18,480 nucleotides of DNA. It comes from an uncultured Campylobacter sp. (GTDB taxonomy: Bacteria; Campylobacterota; Campylobacteria; Campylobacterales; Campylobacteraceae). Below the pieces are notes generated by a model, which saw only the letters and a list, made by a program, of their open reading frames with translations, ran no database searches and had not been told where the DNA came from. Of this stretch, positions 1-7,031 are shown in pieces. Position 1 is the first letter of the stretch, and the number at the start of each line of letters is the position of its first letter. Where the stretch lies: the NCBI RefSeq assembly GCF_938045535.1, contig NZ_CALIMQ010000183.1:1-18480 (forward strand), read 5' to 3'. Position numbers and translations under genes: made by a program.

Positions 1-703
1 TTACGCTACCACAAAATTAAAAGGGGCTTTATGGCGGCGCAGGTCTGCAATTTGCAGTAAAAATTAAAAGCCATGATTTTGGCTCATAAGGCGCGTAGCC
101 TTTAGATGGTTTCTATCGCGCTTTAAAGTGGGATTTTGCTTAGTAATTTTGCGCGATAGATTTTAACGGGCGGAATTTTATCATCGCCGCAAAATTTTGG
201 CTTTTAAAATTTTGCTTTGTAGGATTTTAGCCCTCATAGTTGCGATAAAAGGCAGCTTATTTTATTTCGTAGGATTTTAGCGGCATCGCGTCTAATTTAT
301 ATGGCATAATTCTAAAAGGCGCTTATTTTGAAATCCTGCGGGTAGAACTTGCGAGACTGCGTTTGCGAGGTTTTGTAAGAATTTGATGGCAAACCACTCA
401 GCGCGTTTAAAAATTTTATTCGTGCGTCGAGCCCTCATTTGCGTTTCAAATTTTGCCATTGTGGCGGAATTTTGCTCACGTGGCAAGAGCTTGCATGCAA
501 GCTGTCCGTGAATCTAAGGATTTGGACGTTAAATTTATTAGTGTGTTTGGCGACGCAACGCCGTGACTACCGCCGTGCCTGCGCATAAAATTTCGCGCTG
601 CGAGCGATTAAAAAAGTTTTTGGCTTTTTTGCTTCGTATAAATTTCGCGCCGCGAGCGTTTAAAAGCCGCAAGAGCTTTAAAAATTTAAATTGGAAAGAT
701 TGA
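1..703. other. Gene-poor AT-rich stretch with degenerate repeats
   Basis: I see no convincing gene, tRNA or rRNA here. The longest open frame (292-486, minus) needs a GTG start, has no ribosome binding site and does not resemble a known protein. The DNA is rich in AAATTTT/TAAAATTTT words. Two degenerate repeat pairs are visible: GTAGGATTTTAGC preceded by TTT(G/A)(C/T)TT at 211-231 and 261-281, and ATAAATTTCGCGC(C/T)GCGAGCG followed by TTAAAA at about 585-613 and 637-665, the latter 52 bases apart. These may be decayed coding or intergenic repeat DNA. The 3' part presumably carries the promoter of the O-acetylation operon. Confidence 0.6.
637..642 (+). promoter_or_regulatory. Possible -10 box for the patA operon
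   Basis: TATAAA lies about 60 bases before the patA start and follows a T-rich tract (613-630). This resembles Campylobacter sigma-70 promoters, which have a -10 box and upstream T-rich stretches but little -35 signal. It sits inside a degenerate repeat unit, so the match may be chance. Confidence 0.3.
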
Positions 704-2263
704 ATGACATTTTTTTCGCCTGAGTTTGTCCTTGCTTTTTTAGCGTTTTTAATCGTTTATTGGACGCTCAAAAATCATATTTTCGCGCAAAAAATCCTGA
801 TCCTGTTAGCAAGCTATGGCTTCATGTGCTCCGTAAATCCACGCTTTGCGCTGGTGCTTGCAGCCTATAGTGCCTTCGTATATTTTGCAGGGGTGTGTAT
901 CGCGCGCGCTAATCGCGTAGTCGCAAAAGCTATATCGCCCGCAAAGCAGTCTTCGCACAAGAAAAAGCTCTCGCGTAAAGCGGCAACCAAGCAGATGGGT
1001 GTAACAAAGCAAGCTCGCATAGCAAAGCAGGTGCAAAAAGTGGGGTTAGCGAAGCAGATTCCGTTACCAACTGCGAAGGCGCGCGCAGTGATGCTTGCGG
1101 CAGTTGCTTGCGGCTTATTTTTTCTCGCATTTTTTAAATATTACGGCTACGTCAGGGAGTTTTTCAATGCTGCGCTTGCTGCGCTTCACCTAGGTGCCGT
1201 AGATAGCGTGGCGTTTCCGCTTGGAATTTCATATTATGTTTTTATGTCGATCACCTATTTCGTCTCGGTTTATAGGCGCGAATGCGGTGAGCAGGGCTTT
1301 TTGAGCCTGGCGTGCTTTTTGGCGTTTTTTCCTAGCGTCGTGATGGGCCCTATCGGGCGCGCAAGCGCTGCCAAGGGCGTAGAGCCAGTACTGCCGCAGT
1401 TTGATCGCTTCAAGCACTTTGGCAATGCCGATGAAATTTATGTGCTTATAATTTTTGCCTTAGTTAAGATGTTGCTTATTAGCGGCTATTTGGGCGCGTA
1501 TTATAGCGATGTGATTTCAGGCGTTTACGGCGACGAGCCTGAGTCCTCCGCGGCGCAAATTCTAGCTGCACTGCTACTTTATGGCGCGGTGCTTTATACG
1601 AATTTTAGCGGCTTTATCGATATGGCGCGGGCGCTTGGGCTTGCGATGGGCTTTAAGCTGCCGCAGAATTTTAATATGCCCTACGCGGCTAAGAATTTAG
1701 GCGAGTTTTGGGGTCGCTGGCATATCAGCTTATCCACGTTTATACGCGATTATATTTATATCCCGCTCGGCGGCTCGCGCAGGGGTTTTGCACGTACCTG
1801 CGTAAATTTGCTAATCGCGTTTGCGCTATCTGGTATCTGGCACGGTGCGGGATTAAATTTTTTGATTTGGGGACTTTTGCACGGAGCAGCGCTTGTATTT
1901 TTAAAATGTCTTGCCAAAGTGGGCGTAAAGCCGCTAAATCCGTATTTGGCACTATTTTGTACCTATATTTTTGTAAGTTTCGCTTGGATTTTTTTTGCCA
2001 ATTCTCTTACAGATGCGGCGGCGATTTTGGGCGCTTTTGCCCGCGCACGAGCTTTCGGAGATATTAGCGAGCTAGCGGCGCTTGCGGTGATTTTAGCGGG
2101 GATTTTTGTTTATCCTAAAATTTCAGCTCTTAAAGATACTTTGATCGCGCTTTTTGCCGAGCTGCCGTTTTTACCTAAAGCTCTCGTGCTCGGCGTGATA
2201 TTCACGCTGATTTTCGCGCTGATGCCAAGCGGAATTCCAAATTTCATCTACGCAGGATTTTAG
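704..2263 (+). CDS. patA: MBOAT-family O-acyltransferase, PatA-like (peptidoglycan O-acetylation)
   Basis: This 519-residue polytopic membrane protein belongs to the MBOAT/AlgI family, which moves acyl (usually acetyl) groups across the inner membrane to a periplasmic partner. The signature WGRWHISLS, then FIRDYIYIPLGGSRRG (about residues 336-358), and the WHG motif with the family's catalytic histidine at residue 380 are all present. Multiple hydrophobic segments span the protein. GGAAAG (693-698) sits just before the ATG. The stop codon directly abuts the ATG of an SGNH protein, and an Ape1-like gene follows. The same order is known for the C. jejuni patA-patB-ape1 locus, so PatA is favoured over AlgI or DltB. 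Residues 74-127 form an unusual Lys/Ala/Gln-rich loop with five (A/T)KQ motifs. MBOAT membership is certain; the peptidoglycan substrate is inferred from context. Confidence 0.85.
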   Translation: MTFFSPEFVLAFLAFLIVYWTLKNHIFAQKILILLASYGFMCSVNPRFALVLAAYSAFVYFAGVCIARANRVVAKAISPAKQSSHKKKLSRKAATKQMGVTKQARIAKQVQKVGLAKQIPLPTAKARAVMLAAVACGLFFLAFFKYYGYVREFFNAALAALHLGAVDSVAFPLGISYYVFMSITYFVSVYRRECGEQGFLSLACFLAFFPSVVMGPIGRASAAKGVEPVLPQFDRFKHFGNADEIYVLIIFALVKMLLISGYLGAYYSDVISGVYGDEPESSAAQILAALLLYGAVLYTNFSGFIDMARALGLAMGFKLPQNFNMPYAAKNLGEFWGRWHISLSTFIRDYIYIPLGGSRRGFARTCVNLLIAFALSGIWHGAGLNFLIWGLLHGAALVFLKCLAKVGVKPLNPYLALFCTYIFVSFAWIFFANSLTDAAAILGAFARARAFGDISELAALAVILAGIFVYPKISALKDTLIALFAELPFLPKALVLGVIFTLIFALMPSGIPNFIYAGF

Positions 2264-3574
2264 ATGCTTAGGTTTGTTTCGACTCTGATTTTTGCGCTGC
2301 TTTTCTCAGCATTTTTTATGCAAGGCTCGCTGCTTTATTATTTGGAGCAGCGATTTCACGATGACTTTGGGCTAGAAGAATGGCTGCGCCACTCACCGTT
2401 TCGCGTAGGCGGAGAGATCTACGAAAAGATTGCAAATGGCGCAGATAAGCTTGAGCAGCGTATCAAAGGCGAGGACATTAGCAAGGATGAGGACGCAAGT
2501 CCGCATAGCGGAAGCAAAAATTTTAAAAAACCTGCGCAAGATCGTATGGCGGAAAATCAAGCTTTGCAAAGCACGAAAGCAGGGGATCACGATGCTTCGC
2601 AAAGCGTTAAGCCGCAAGGTAGCAAGCCGCAAGCCCATGCCGCGAAGAATTCAGCTTTAAATAATTCTACGCATCATTCAAAGACGCGCGATTCGGCGCA
2701 GGAGCCTTACACACAAAATTCCATCCTTCAAAATTCTACTTCGCGAAATTCCGTGCCACAAAGCCAGACTACAACAAGCTCTGTACCGCACAGCTCCGCT
2801 GCGCCGCAAAATCCCGTCACGGCAAGCGCAACCTTGCAAAGCGGCGAGAATTCCGATTCTCAACTCCCTGTTCCGCAGGCTTTGGAGCAGAATTTAACGA
2901 CGCAAAGCTCCGTGGAGGTTGATGCTAAAATTTCGCTTAGCGACGATGGCAAAATCCGCCTAAATGCAGGCGATGAGGTGCTTTTTATCGGCGATAGCCT
3001 GATGCAATACGTGGGGATGAACGCTAAGAAATTTTTCCCGAAGCGAAGCCTGAGGGTGATCGATCTTAGCAAGCAATCTACGGGGCTTGCGAGCAAAAAG
3101 TCCTTTGACTGGCAAAAGACGCTCGATACTGCGCTTAGAGAGAATGGCGGCGTTAAGCTCGTAGTCGTGCTTCTAGGAGCGAACGACGTCTGGGAGTACC
3201 GCGCAGGCGGCAAGACCTACGGCATCAAAACGCCGCGCTGGCGAGAGTTTTACGCCTCAAGGGTGCGCGAGATCTACGATACGGCGCACTCGCACGGTGC
3301 AGGAGTGCTGTGGCTAGCGATGCCGTGTATGCAAAAGCCGGATTTTGAGGAGAAAACGCAGCTGCTAAATCAAATATATGCTGACGCTAGTATGGCGCTT
3401 GGCGGGTATTTTATGCAAACAACCCCGCTCGTGTGCGAAAAAGGCGCCTATAAAACCTATCTACAAAGCGGCTCCAGGCTCGTGCGCGTGCGTCAAGACG
3501 ACGGCATTCATATGAGCAAAGAGGGTTGCGAAGCGGTAGCGAAAGAAATTTTATCAAGGATTGAAGTTGAGTAA
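2264..3574 (+). CDS. patB: SGNH-fold periplasmic O-acetyltransferase, PatB-like (DUF459 type)
   Basis: This 436-residue protein starts with one hydrophobic signal/anchor segment (about residues 1-27). It has a long Ser/Gln/Asn-rich linker (about 80-215) and ends in an SGNH/GDSL domain. The catalytic blocks are clear: FIGDSL with Ser245, LLGANDVW as the Asn block, and DGIH with Asp413 and His416. In the C. jejuni system PatB takes acetyl from PatA and puts it on MurNAc in the periplasm. The anchor plus flexible linker would let the domain reach the wall. The ATG follows the patA stop with no gap and uses AGGA in the patA 3' end, so the two are translationally coupled. The linker has a loose five-residue NS periodicity. 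A DUF459 protein acting on another glycan is possible; the operon favours PatB. Confidence 0.65.
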   Translation: MLRFVSTLIFALLFSAFFMQGSLLYYLEQRFHDDFGLEEWLRHSPFRVGGEIYEKIANGADKLEQRIKGEDISKDEDASPHSGSKNFKKPAQDRMAENQALQSTKAGDHDASQSVKPQGSKPQAHAAKNSALNNSTHHSKTRDSAQEPYTQNSILQNSTSRNSVPQSQTTTSSVPHSSAAPQNPVTASATLQSGENSDSQLPVPQALEQNLTTQSSVEVDAKISLSDDGKIRLNAGDEVLFIGDSLMQYVGMNAKKFFPKRSLRVIDLSKQSTGLASKKSFDWQKTLDTALRENGGVKLVVVLLGANDVWEYRAGGKTYGIKTPRWREFYASRVREIYDTAHSHGAGVLWLAMPCMQKPDFEEKTQLLNQIYADASMALGGYFMQTTPLVCEKGAYKTYLQSGSRLVRVRQDDGIHMSKEGCEAVAKEILSRIEVE

Positions 3575-4651
3575 ATTTATAGCGATTTTATTTGCCGTAT
3601 TATTAAGCGGATGCGCGGCAAACGCAGGCGTTCGCGGCATAAATTCCGCAAACGCAAAAAGCTCTGCGGGCTTTGGAGTGAAATTTTTTGGCGATTCGCA
3701 TTTAGGAAGCGACGCGCTGATAGATGCTTTCAGACACGGCTTTTTCGTGCAAAACAGCGTCGGCTTCGTGCCTGCGATGATGCCTAAATACCACAAAAGC
3801 GAAAATATAGAATTTAAGCAAAGCGGCTTTAATGTGATCTCGTCTCGCACCGAGCAAGACCCAGATTTTCCACTATGCGGAGTGATCGCTACCGGCAAAA
3901 AGGGCGCTAATGTGCGACTGGAGCTAAAGCAGCTTAGCGGCGATTTTTACGTCGAAATTTTGCATAAATCGGATCAGAGCGGCGAGATTTTTCGCGTGCG
4001 CGATGCAAGCGGGCTAAGCGCGTATATTTCACAAGAAGTGCCGCAGAAATGGGAGTATTCTAAGATGCGACTTAGATTTCCGATCGAAATTCGATCGCTA
4101 CGTGATGGGGCAGAACTTGGAGGATATAAAATTTACCGCAAAAACGCGCGCTTTGCAGACTCTTGCGCGAGCAACGGCGCGTTTAGCAACCTCTACGAAA
4201 AATGGGGTGCAGATGCCTTTGGTAGGGATTTTTCGGGACTTAGGTACGATCTCGTAGTCATCGCTTACGGCACAAACGATGCGATGGATCCGCGCTTTGA
4301 CGAGCAAAAATTTTATCAGAGCATCCGCGGACTTATCCGTAGCGTCCACTCCGCGAGCCCGGGCTGCTTCGCTCTGTCCGCTCTGCAGCTCCCGGTGCGA
4401 AAATCCTGCTCGTAGCGCCGCCGCGAAGCCCTAAAGTGCCAAACGCCTCACGCGCTGCGGAGGTGCTAGCGCATCTGGCGCGAGACGAAGGGGCGATGTT
4501 TTACGACATAGCCGGTCTTATGGATGAGGATGGCGGCTGGCGCGGCTGGCGCGAGCGCGGGCTTATCCGCCCAGACGAGATCCACTTACAAAAAGAGGGC
4601 TACGAAAAAATCGGCGCCGCGCTGGCAACGAAATTGCGCGGCAGGCTTTAA
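3567..4651 (+). pseudogene. ape1: Ape1-like peptidoglycan O-acetylesterase lipoprotein, frameshifted
   Basis: This SGNH hydrolase resembles Ape1, which removes acetyl groups from peptidoglycan so lytic enzymes can act. TTG at 3567 is the best start: AAGGA at 3556-3560 gives good spacing, whereas TTG at 3561 touches it. The N-terminus MSKFIAILFAVLLSGC is a lipoprotein signal with a lipobox. Block I is FFGDSH (Ser44) and the Asn block is AYGTND. An approximately 150-residue region between them matches the place where Ape1 carries its CBM35-like insertion. The first frame ends at 4415. The rest (4382-4651) is two positions over and contains GAKILLVAPP and the Asp-x-x-His block (codons at 4574 and 4583). 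Deleting 4364-4395 joins the frames cleanly. As read, the protein loses its catalytic Asp and His. Phase variation, decay or sequence error are all possible. Confidence 0.7.
4364..4395 (+). other. 32-base apparent insertion causing the ape1 frameshift
   Basis: Removing these 32 bases fuses SASPG to AKILLVAPP and restores a normal SGNH layout between the Asn block and the next beta strand. The segment is flanked by CCCGG direct repeats (4358-4362 and 4391-4395). It can fold as a hairpin: CCGGGCTGC at 4359-4367 pairs with GCAG(CT)CCCGG at 4385-4395, with CT bulged. It also holds the imperfect repeat GCTCTG(TCC)GCTCTG. Its boundaries are inferred from the expected protein, not seen directly. Confidence 0.5.
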
Positions 4652-5010
4652 ATTTAATCTTTAAATTTAGGCGGCTTGTTGTGGAATTTACAAAGTTCGT
4701 CGCTAAATTTAAAATTTAGCGGCAGTAAGCAAAGCTGCGCCTACTTGGATTTCGCCGCTTAGATCCGCGCCGCGAAATTTAAATCAGAAGCTGCGGCTTT
4801 AAATTTACGCGTCGATAGGCTTGATGCCTGTGCTTTTAAAATACGTCGCCTAAATTTACGCTTTTAATTTGGATTAAATTTATGTGGTTACGGCTAGGGG
4901 CGAAAGGTCTGTGCGGTGTGCGCTGCGTAAAATTTAGCGCTTAAAATTTCATTCGCATGGGTTGCGACAAAGCGCGGCGAGCTAAATTTAAGAAGCAAAA
5001 AAGGAAGCAG
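4652..5010. other. Intergenic stretch packed with AAATTT
   Basis: No gene is supported. AAATTT occurs 11 times by eye between about 4649 and 4990, far above chance for a six-base word. A near-perfect palindrome, CGCTAAATTT-A-AAATTTAGCG, lies at 4701-4721. No clear intrinsic terminator for the upstream operon is seen, although the palindrome could contribute to one. Confidence 0.6.
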
Positions 5011-5721
5011 ATGATATATCTTTGCGGCGATACGCACGGAATAAACGAGATCGGTAAAATAACGAACAAAGCCTTTGCGGGCGGGCTTAGCACCGATGAT
5101 TTCGTCATCGTGCTCGGAGATTTCGGGCTATTTTGGAGCGAGCGGATAGACGAGTTTATGGCGCGTAAAAACATAGAAAGATATTTCCCCGCCACGCTTC
5201 TTTTCATAGACGGCAACCATGAAAATTTCGATATGTTGGATCAGCTGCCGCGCGAGCGAAAATTCGGCGGCACCGTGGGCGTGGGCGGCGAGAATATTTT
5301 TTGGCTGCGGCGTGGCGAAATTTACGAGATTGCAGGGCGACAATTTTTGTGTTTCGGCGGCGCGCTTAGCGTCGATAAGGTGCATCGGATACCGGGGCTT
5401 AGCTGGTGGGCGCGCGAGATTCCAAGCGAGGAGGAGTTTGCTTGCGCGATGCGAAATGCGCGCGATTTCATCGCCGCGGGCGGGCGGATCGATGCAGTGC
5501 CAAGCCACACGGCGCCGTGGTTTGCGATGAAATTTTTAAAAGAATACCTTTGGTGTGGCAAAAGCACCCCCGATAAAACGTCTGAGTACTTAGAGTGGAT
5601 CTTTGAGCTCGTAAGGCCTGCGCGGTGGTATTTCGGACACTTTCACGGCGATAAGAAATTCCATGCGCACGGCTGCGATTTTTATCTCTGTTACGATGAA
5701 ATTTTAAAATTTGAGGACTAG
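5011..5721 (+). CDS. Calcineurin-like metallophosphoesterase
   Basis: This compact cytoplasmic metallophosphoesterase has 236 residues and no signal peptide. The metal-binding motifs appear in order: GDTHG (Asp7, His9), LGDFG (Asp37), DGNHE (Asn69, His70), a PSHTAP histidine, and GHFHG (His210, His212). This is a full two-metal site for phosphoester hydrolysis, but the substrate (protein, nucleotide or other) cannot be read from the sequence. An open frame extends back to 4957. The start at 5011 is preferred because AAGGA at 5001-5005 is correctly spaced and the fold begins at once with IYLCGDTHG, whereas the extra 18 residues are Lys/Arg-rich and unlike the family. The gene seems to stand alone: 359 bases of repeat-rich DNA precede it and the next gene has its own promoter. 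Confidence 0.85.
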   Translation: MIYLCGDTHGINEIGKITNKAFAGGLSTDDFVIVLGDFGLFWSERIDEFMARKNIERYFPATLLFIDGNHENFDMLDQLPRERKFGGTVGVGGENIFWLRRGEIYEIAGRQFLCFGGALSVDKVHRIPGLSWWAREIPSEEEFACAMRNARDFIAAGGRIDAVPSHTAPWFAMKFLKEYLWCGKSTPDKTSEYLEWIFELVRPARWYFGHFHGDKKFHAHGCDFYLCYDEILKFED

Positions 5722-5839
5722 CCTTGGGCTCACAGCAGCGAAATTTAGGGCTATGCAAACGGCGAAATTTCGCTCGTAAATTTTAAATACTGAGGCGCGC
5801 GAAATTGAGCCTTTATATTAAAATTTAAGCTAGTTTGGC

Positions 5840-5845
5840 TACAAT
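5840..5845 (+). promoter_or_regulatory. -10 box of the SelW-like selenoprotein gene
   Basis: TACAAT preceded by TTTGGC is a good sigma-70 -10 element. It lies 27 bases before the ATG at 5873, with an AT-rich region upstream. It implies a short leader starting near 5851 that holds the ribosome binding site AAAGGA (5861-5866). Confidence 0.6.
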
Positions 5846-5872
5846 GTGGCACTTTTTTAGAAAGGAATAAAG

Positions 5873-6106
5873 ATGAAGGTTGTAATTACTTATTGTAATT
5901 CTTGATCTTATAGACCGCAAGCTCTCCGTGTGAGAGATGAAATAACAAGCGTCTATAAGGATGCAGTTGTCGAGTTGGCCCCTGGTGGCAGCGGAGACTT
6001 TCTAGTAGAAGTTGACGGCAGAAAGCTTTTCTTCAATAAAGATTTTGCTAAGCCTCGTTTCCCAAGTGAAGGTGAAATTTTAAATCTAATTAAAGTTGCA
6101 GCCTAG
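5873..6106 (+). CDS. SelW-like selenoprotein (Rdx family), UGA read as selenocysteine
   Basis: From ATG 5873 the frame reads MKVVITYCNS, TGA at 5903-5905, SYRPQALRVRDEITSVYKD and on to a TAG at 6104-6106, giving 77 residues with selenocysteine at position 11. The CNSU motif after a beta strand, a following Tyr and Pro, a helix, then the FLVEVDGRKLFFNK strands and a C-terminal FPSEGEILNLI helix match the SelW/SelT/SelH (Rdx) thioredoxin-like redox family, usually 70-100 residues with CxxU or CxxC near the start. AAAGGA is well placed, and a promoter and terminator bracket the gene. A SECIS-like hairpin starts 16 bases after the TGA. The frame after the TGA stays open and family-like, so this is not a random stop. 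Decoding would need SelA, SelB, SelC and SelD, which lie outside the window. The redox partner is unknown. Confidence 0.88.
5903..5942 (+). promoter_or_regulatory. Sec UGA codon and bacterial SECIS-like hairpin
   Basis: The TGA at 5903-5905 is followed by a perfect five-pair stem, CTCTC (5922-5926) and GAGAG (5932-5936), with loop CGTGT. The loop's first G is 22 bases after the TGA, within the spacing known for bacterial SECIS elements, which lie inside the coding region and bind SelB through a loop G. The lower stem is not obvious by eye. Confidence 0.65.
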
Positions 6107-6112
6107 CTCAAA

Positions 6113-6146
6113 GCCCGAAAGCGGGTCGCAAGATTTGCTTTCGGGC
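6113..6146 (+). terminator. Intrinsic terminator after the selenoprotein gene
   Basis: GCCCGAAAGC (6113-6122) and GCTTTCGGGC (6137-6146) form a perfect ten-pair stem with a 14-base loop, then GTTT. It begins six bases after the selenoprotein stop codon, supporting an independent single-gene transcript. Confidence 0.8.
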
Positions 6147-6339
6147 GTTTATACTCAAATTTAATATCCCTAAATTTAATCGTAAAATAATCCTAAATTT
6201 GCCAAATCAGCGCTACGCAAAGCTTAGACTAAATTATCCCACATTTCGGCAAATTTAAAAAGCCATTTTAATCAAATTTACACAGCGATGCGGTTTAAAT
6301 TTATTGCTCGGAGTTTATAAATTTCAAAAGAAAGAGGAA

Positions 6340-6367
6340 TTTTTGCGAAATCAAAATTTCGCAAAAA
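6340..6367 (-). terminator. Hairpin after efp
   Basis: TTTTTGCGAAAT (6340-6351) and ATTTCGCAAAAA (6356-6367) form a perfect 12-pair stem with a four-base loop, nine bases beyond the efp stop. On the minus strand the stem is bordered by A and T runs, so it probably ends the efp transcript. The U-run after the stem is weak. Confidence 0.6.
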
Positions 6368-6376
6368 CAGGGAGGG

Positions 6377-6943
6377 TTATTTGTTTGCGCGCTCGATATA
6401 CTCGCCGCGGACGGTATCTACGCGGATAACCTCGCCTTCGAGCACGTGAAATGGGATTTGTACCACGGCGCCGGTCTCAAGCGTGGCGGGCTTTTTGTTA
6501 CTACCCTGCGTATCGCCGCGGAAATTCGGCGCAGTTTCTACGATCTTAAGCTCCACTACCTGCGGCACATCCACGCCGATCGCTTTGCCGTTGTAAAACA
6601 TTATATTTACCATCATGCCATCTAGCATCCATTTTTTCGCCTCGCCCACATCCTCGTCGCTAATTGCGATCTGTTCGTAACTATCGGTATCCATAAACTG
6701 GCACGCCTCGCCGTCGTCGTAGAGGTACTGCATCTCTTTTTCCTCAAGATTCGGTGCCTCGCATTTATCGCCCGCATGGAAGGTCTTTTCAAGCACCTTG
6801 CCATCTATGAAAGATTTTATTTTAACGCGCACGAAAGCAGGCCCTTTTCCCGGTTTTACGTGTTGGTATTCTATGATTTTAAACGGAATTCCGTCCACCT
6901 CGATTTTTAGACCTTTTTTTAGATCACCCATTGAATAAGCCAT
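6377..6943 (-). CDS. efp: Elongation factor P
   Basis: Elongation factor P binds the ribosome between the P and E sites and relieves stalling at polyproline stretches. The 188-residue protein has the normal three-domain length. The N-terminal KOW-like domain carries the loop HVKPGKGPAFVRVK, whose tip lysine is Lys33, equivalent to the modified lysine of E. coli EF-P. The C-terminal part contains GDTQGSNKKPATLETG and ends in GEYIERANK, both typical. Its frame stays open upstream, but ATG 6943 is chosen because AAGGAG sits just before it and MAYSMGDLKKGL is the family N-terminus. A longer reading would overlap the divergent gene. No modification enzyme is encoded in the window, so whether Lys33 is modified is unknown. 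Confidence 0.96.
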   Translation of the reverse strand: MAYSMGDLKKGLKIEVDGIPFKIIEYQHVKPGKGPAFVRVKIKSFIDGKVLEKTFHAGDKCEAPNLEEKEMQYLYDDGEACQFMDTDSYEQIAISDEDVGEAKKWMLDGMMVNIMFYNGKAIGVDVPQVVELKIVETAPNFRGDTQGSNKKPATLETGAVVQIPFHVLEGEVIRVDTVRGEYIERANK

Positions 6944-6971
6944 AAATTTCTCCTTAAATTGATAGGGCGCG

Positions 6972-6977
6972 ATTATA
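6972..6977 (-). promoter_or_regulatory. -10 box of efp
   Basis: On the minus strand this reads TATAAT in the context GTTATAATC, about 30 bases before the efp ATG. It shares the short divergent region with the promoter of the Dsb-like gene. Confidence 0.65.
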
Positions 6978-6998
6978 ACAAATTTTATTTTAAATTGA

Positions 6999-7004
6999 TA
7001 TAAT
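6999..7004 (+). promoter_or_regulatory. -10 box of the Dsb-like gene
   Basis: TATAAT in the context TTGATATAATTGG lies 27 bases before the ATG at 7032, with an AT-rich upstream region. GGGGAGGG at 7019-7026 is the ribosome binding site. Confidence 0.65.
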
Positions 7005-7031
7005 TGGCGAAATTTTAAGGGGAGGGAAGCT

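Noticed and set aside
292..486. 64-residue minus-strand open frame
   Set aside because: GTG start, no ribosome binding site, no recognisable family, and it lies in repeat-like AT-rich DNA.
4358..4395. Insertion sequence or transposon remnant with CCCGG target duplication
   Set aside because: Only 32-33 bases long, with no transposase ends; removing 33 bases (element plus one repeat copy) does not restore the frame, so a transposon origin is not supported.
4436..4651. Stand-alone 71-residue gene
   Set aside because: It is the C-terminal SGNH part (Asp-x-x-His block) of the frameshifted Ape1-like gene; no ribosome binding site precedes it.
4957..5010. Longer N-terminus of the metallophosphoesterase
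   Set aside because: No ribosome binding site at 4957, Lys/Arg-rich extension unlike the family, and AAGGA is correctly placed for ATG 5011.
5903..5905. TGA read as a true stop or a sequencing error making a pseudogene
   Set aside because: It falls exactly at the U of the CxxU motif in a SelW-like protein and is followed by a SECIS-like stem, so selenocysteine is the better reading.
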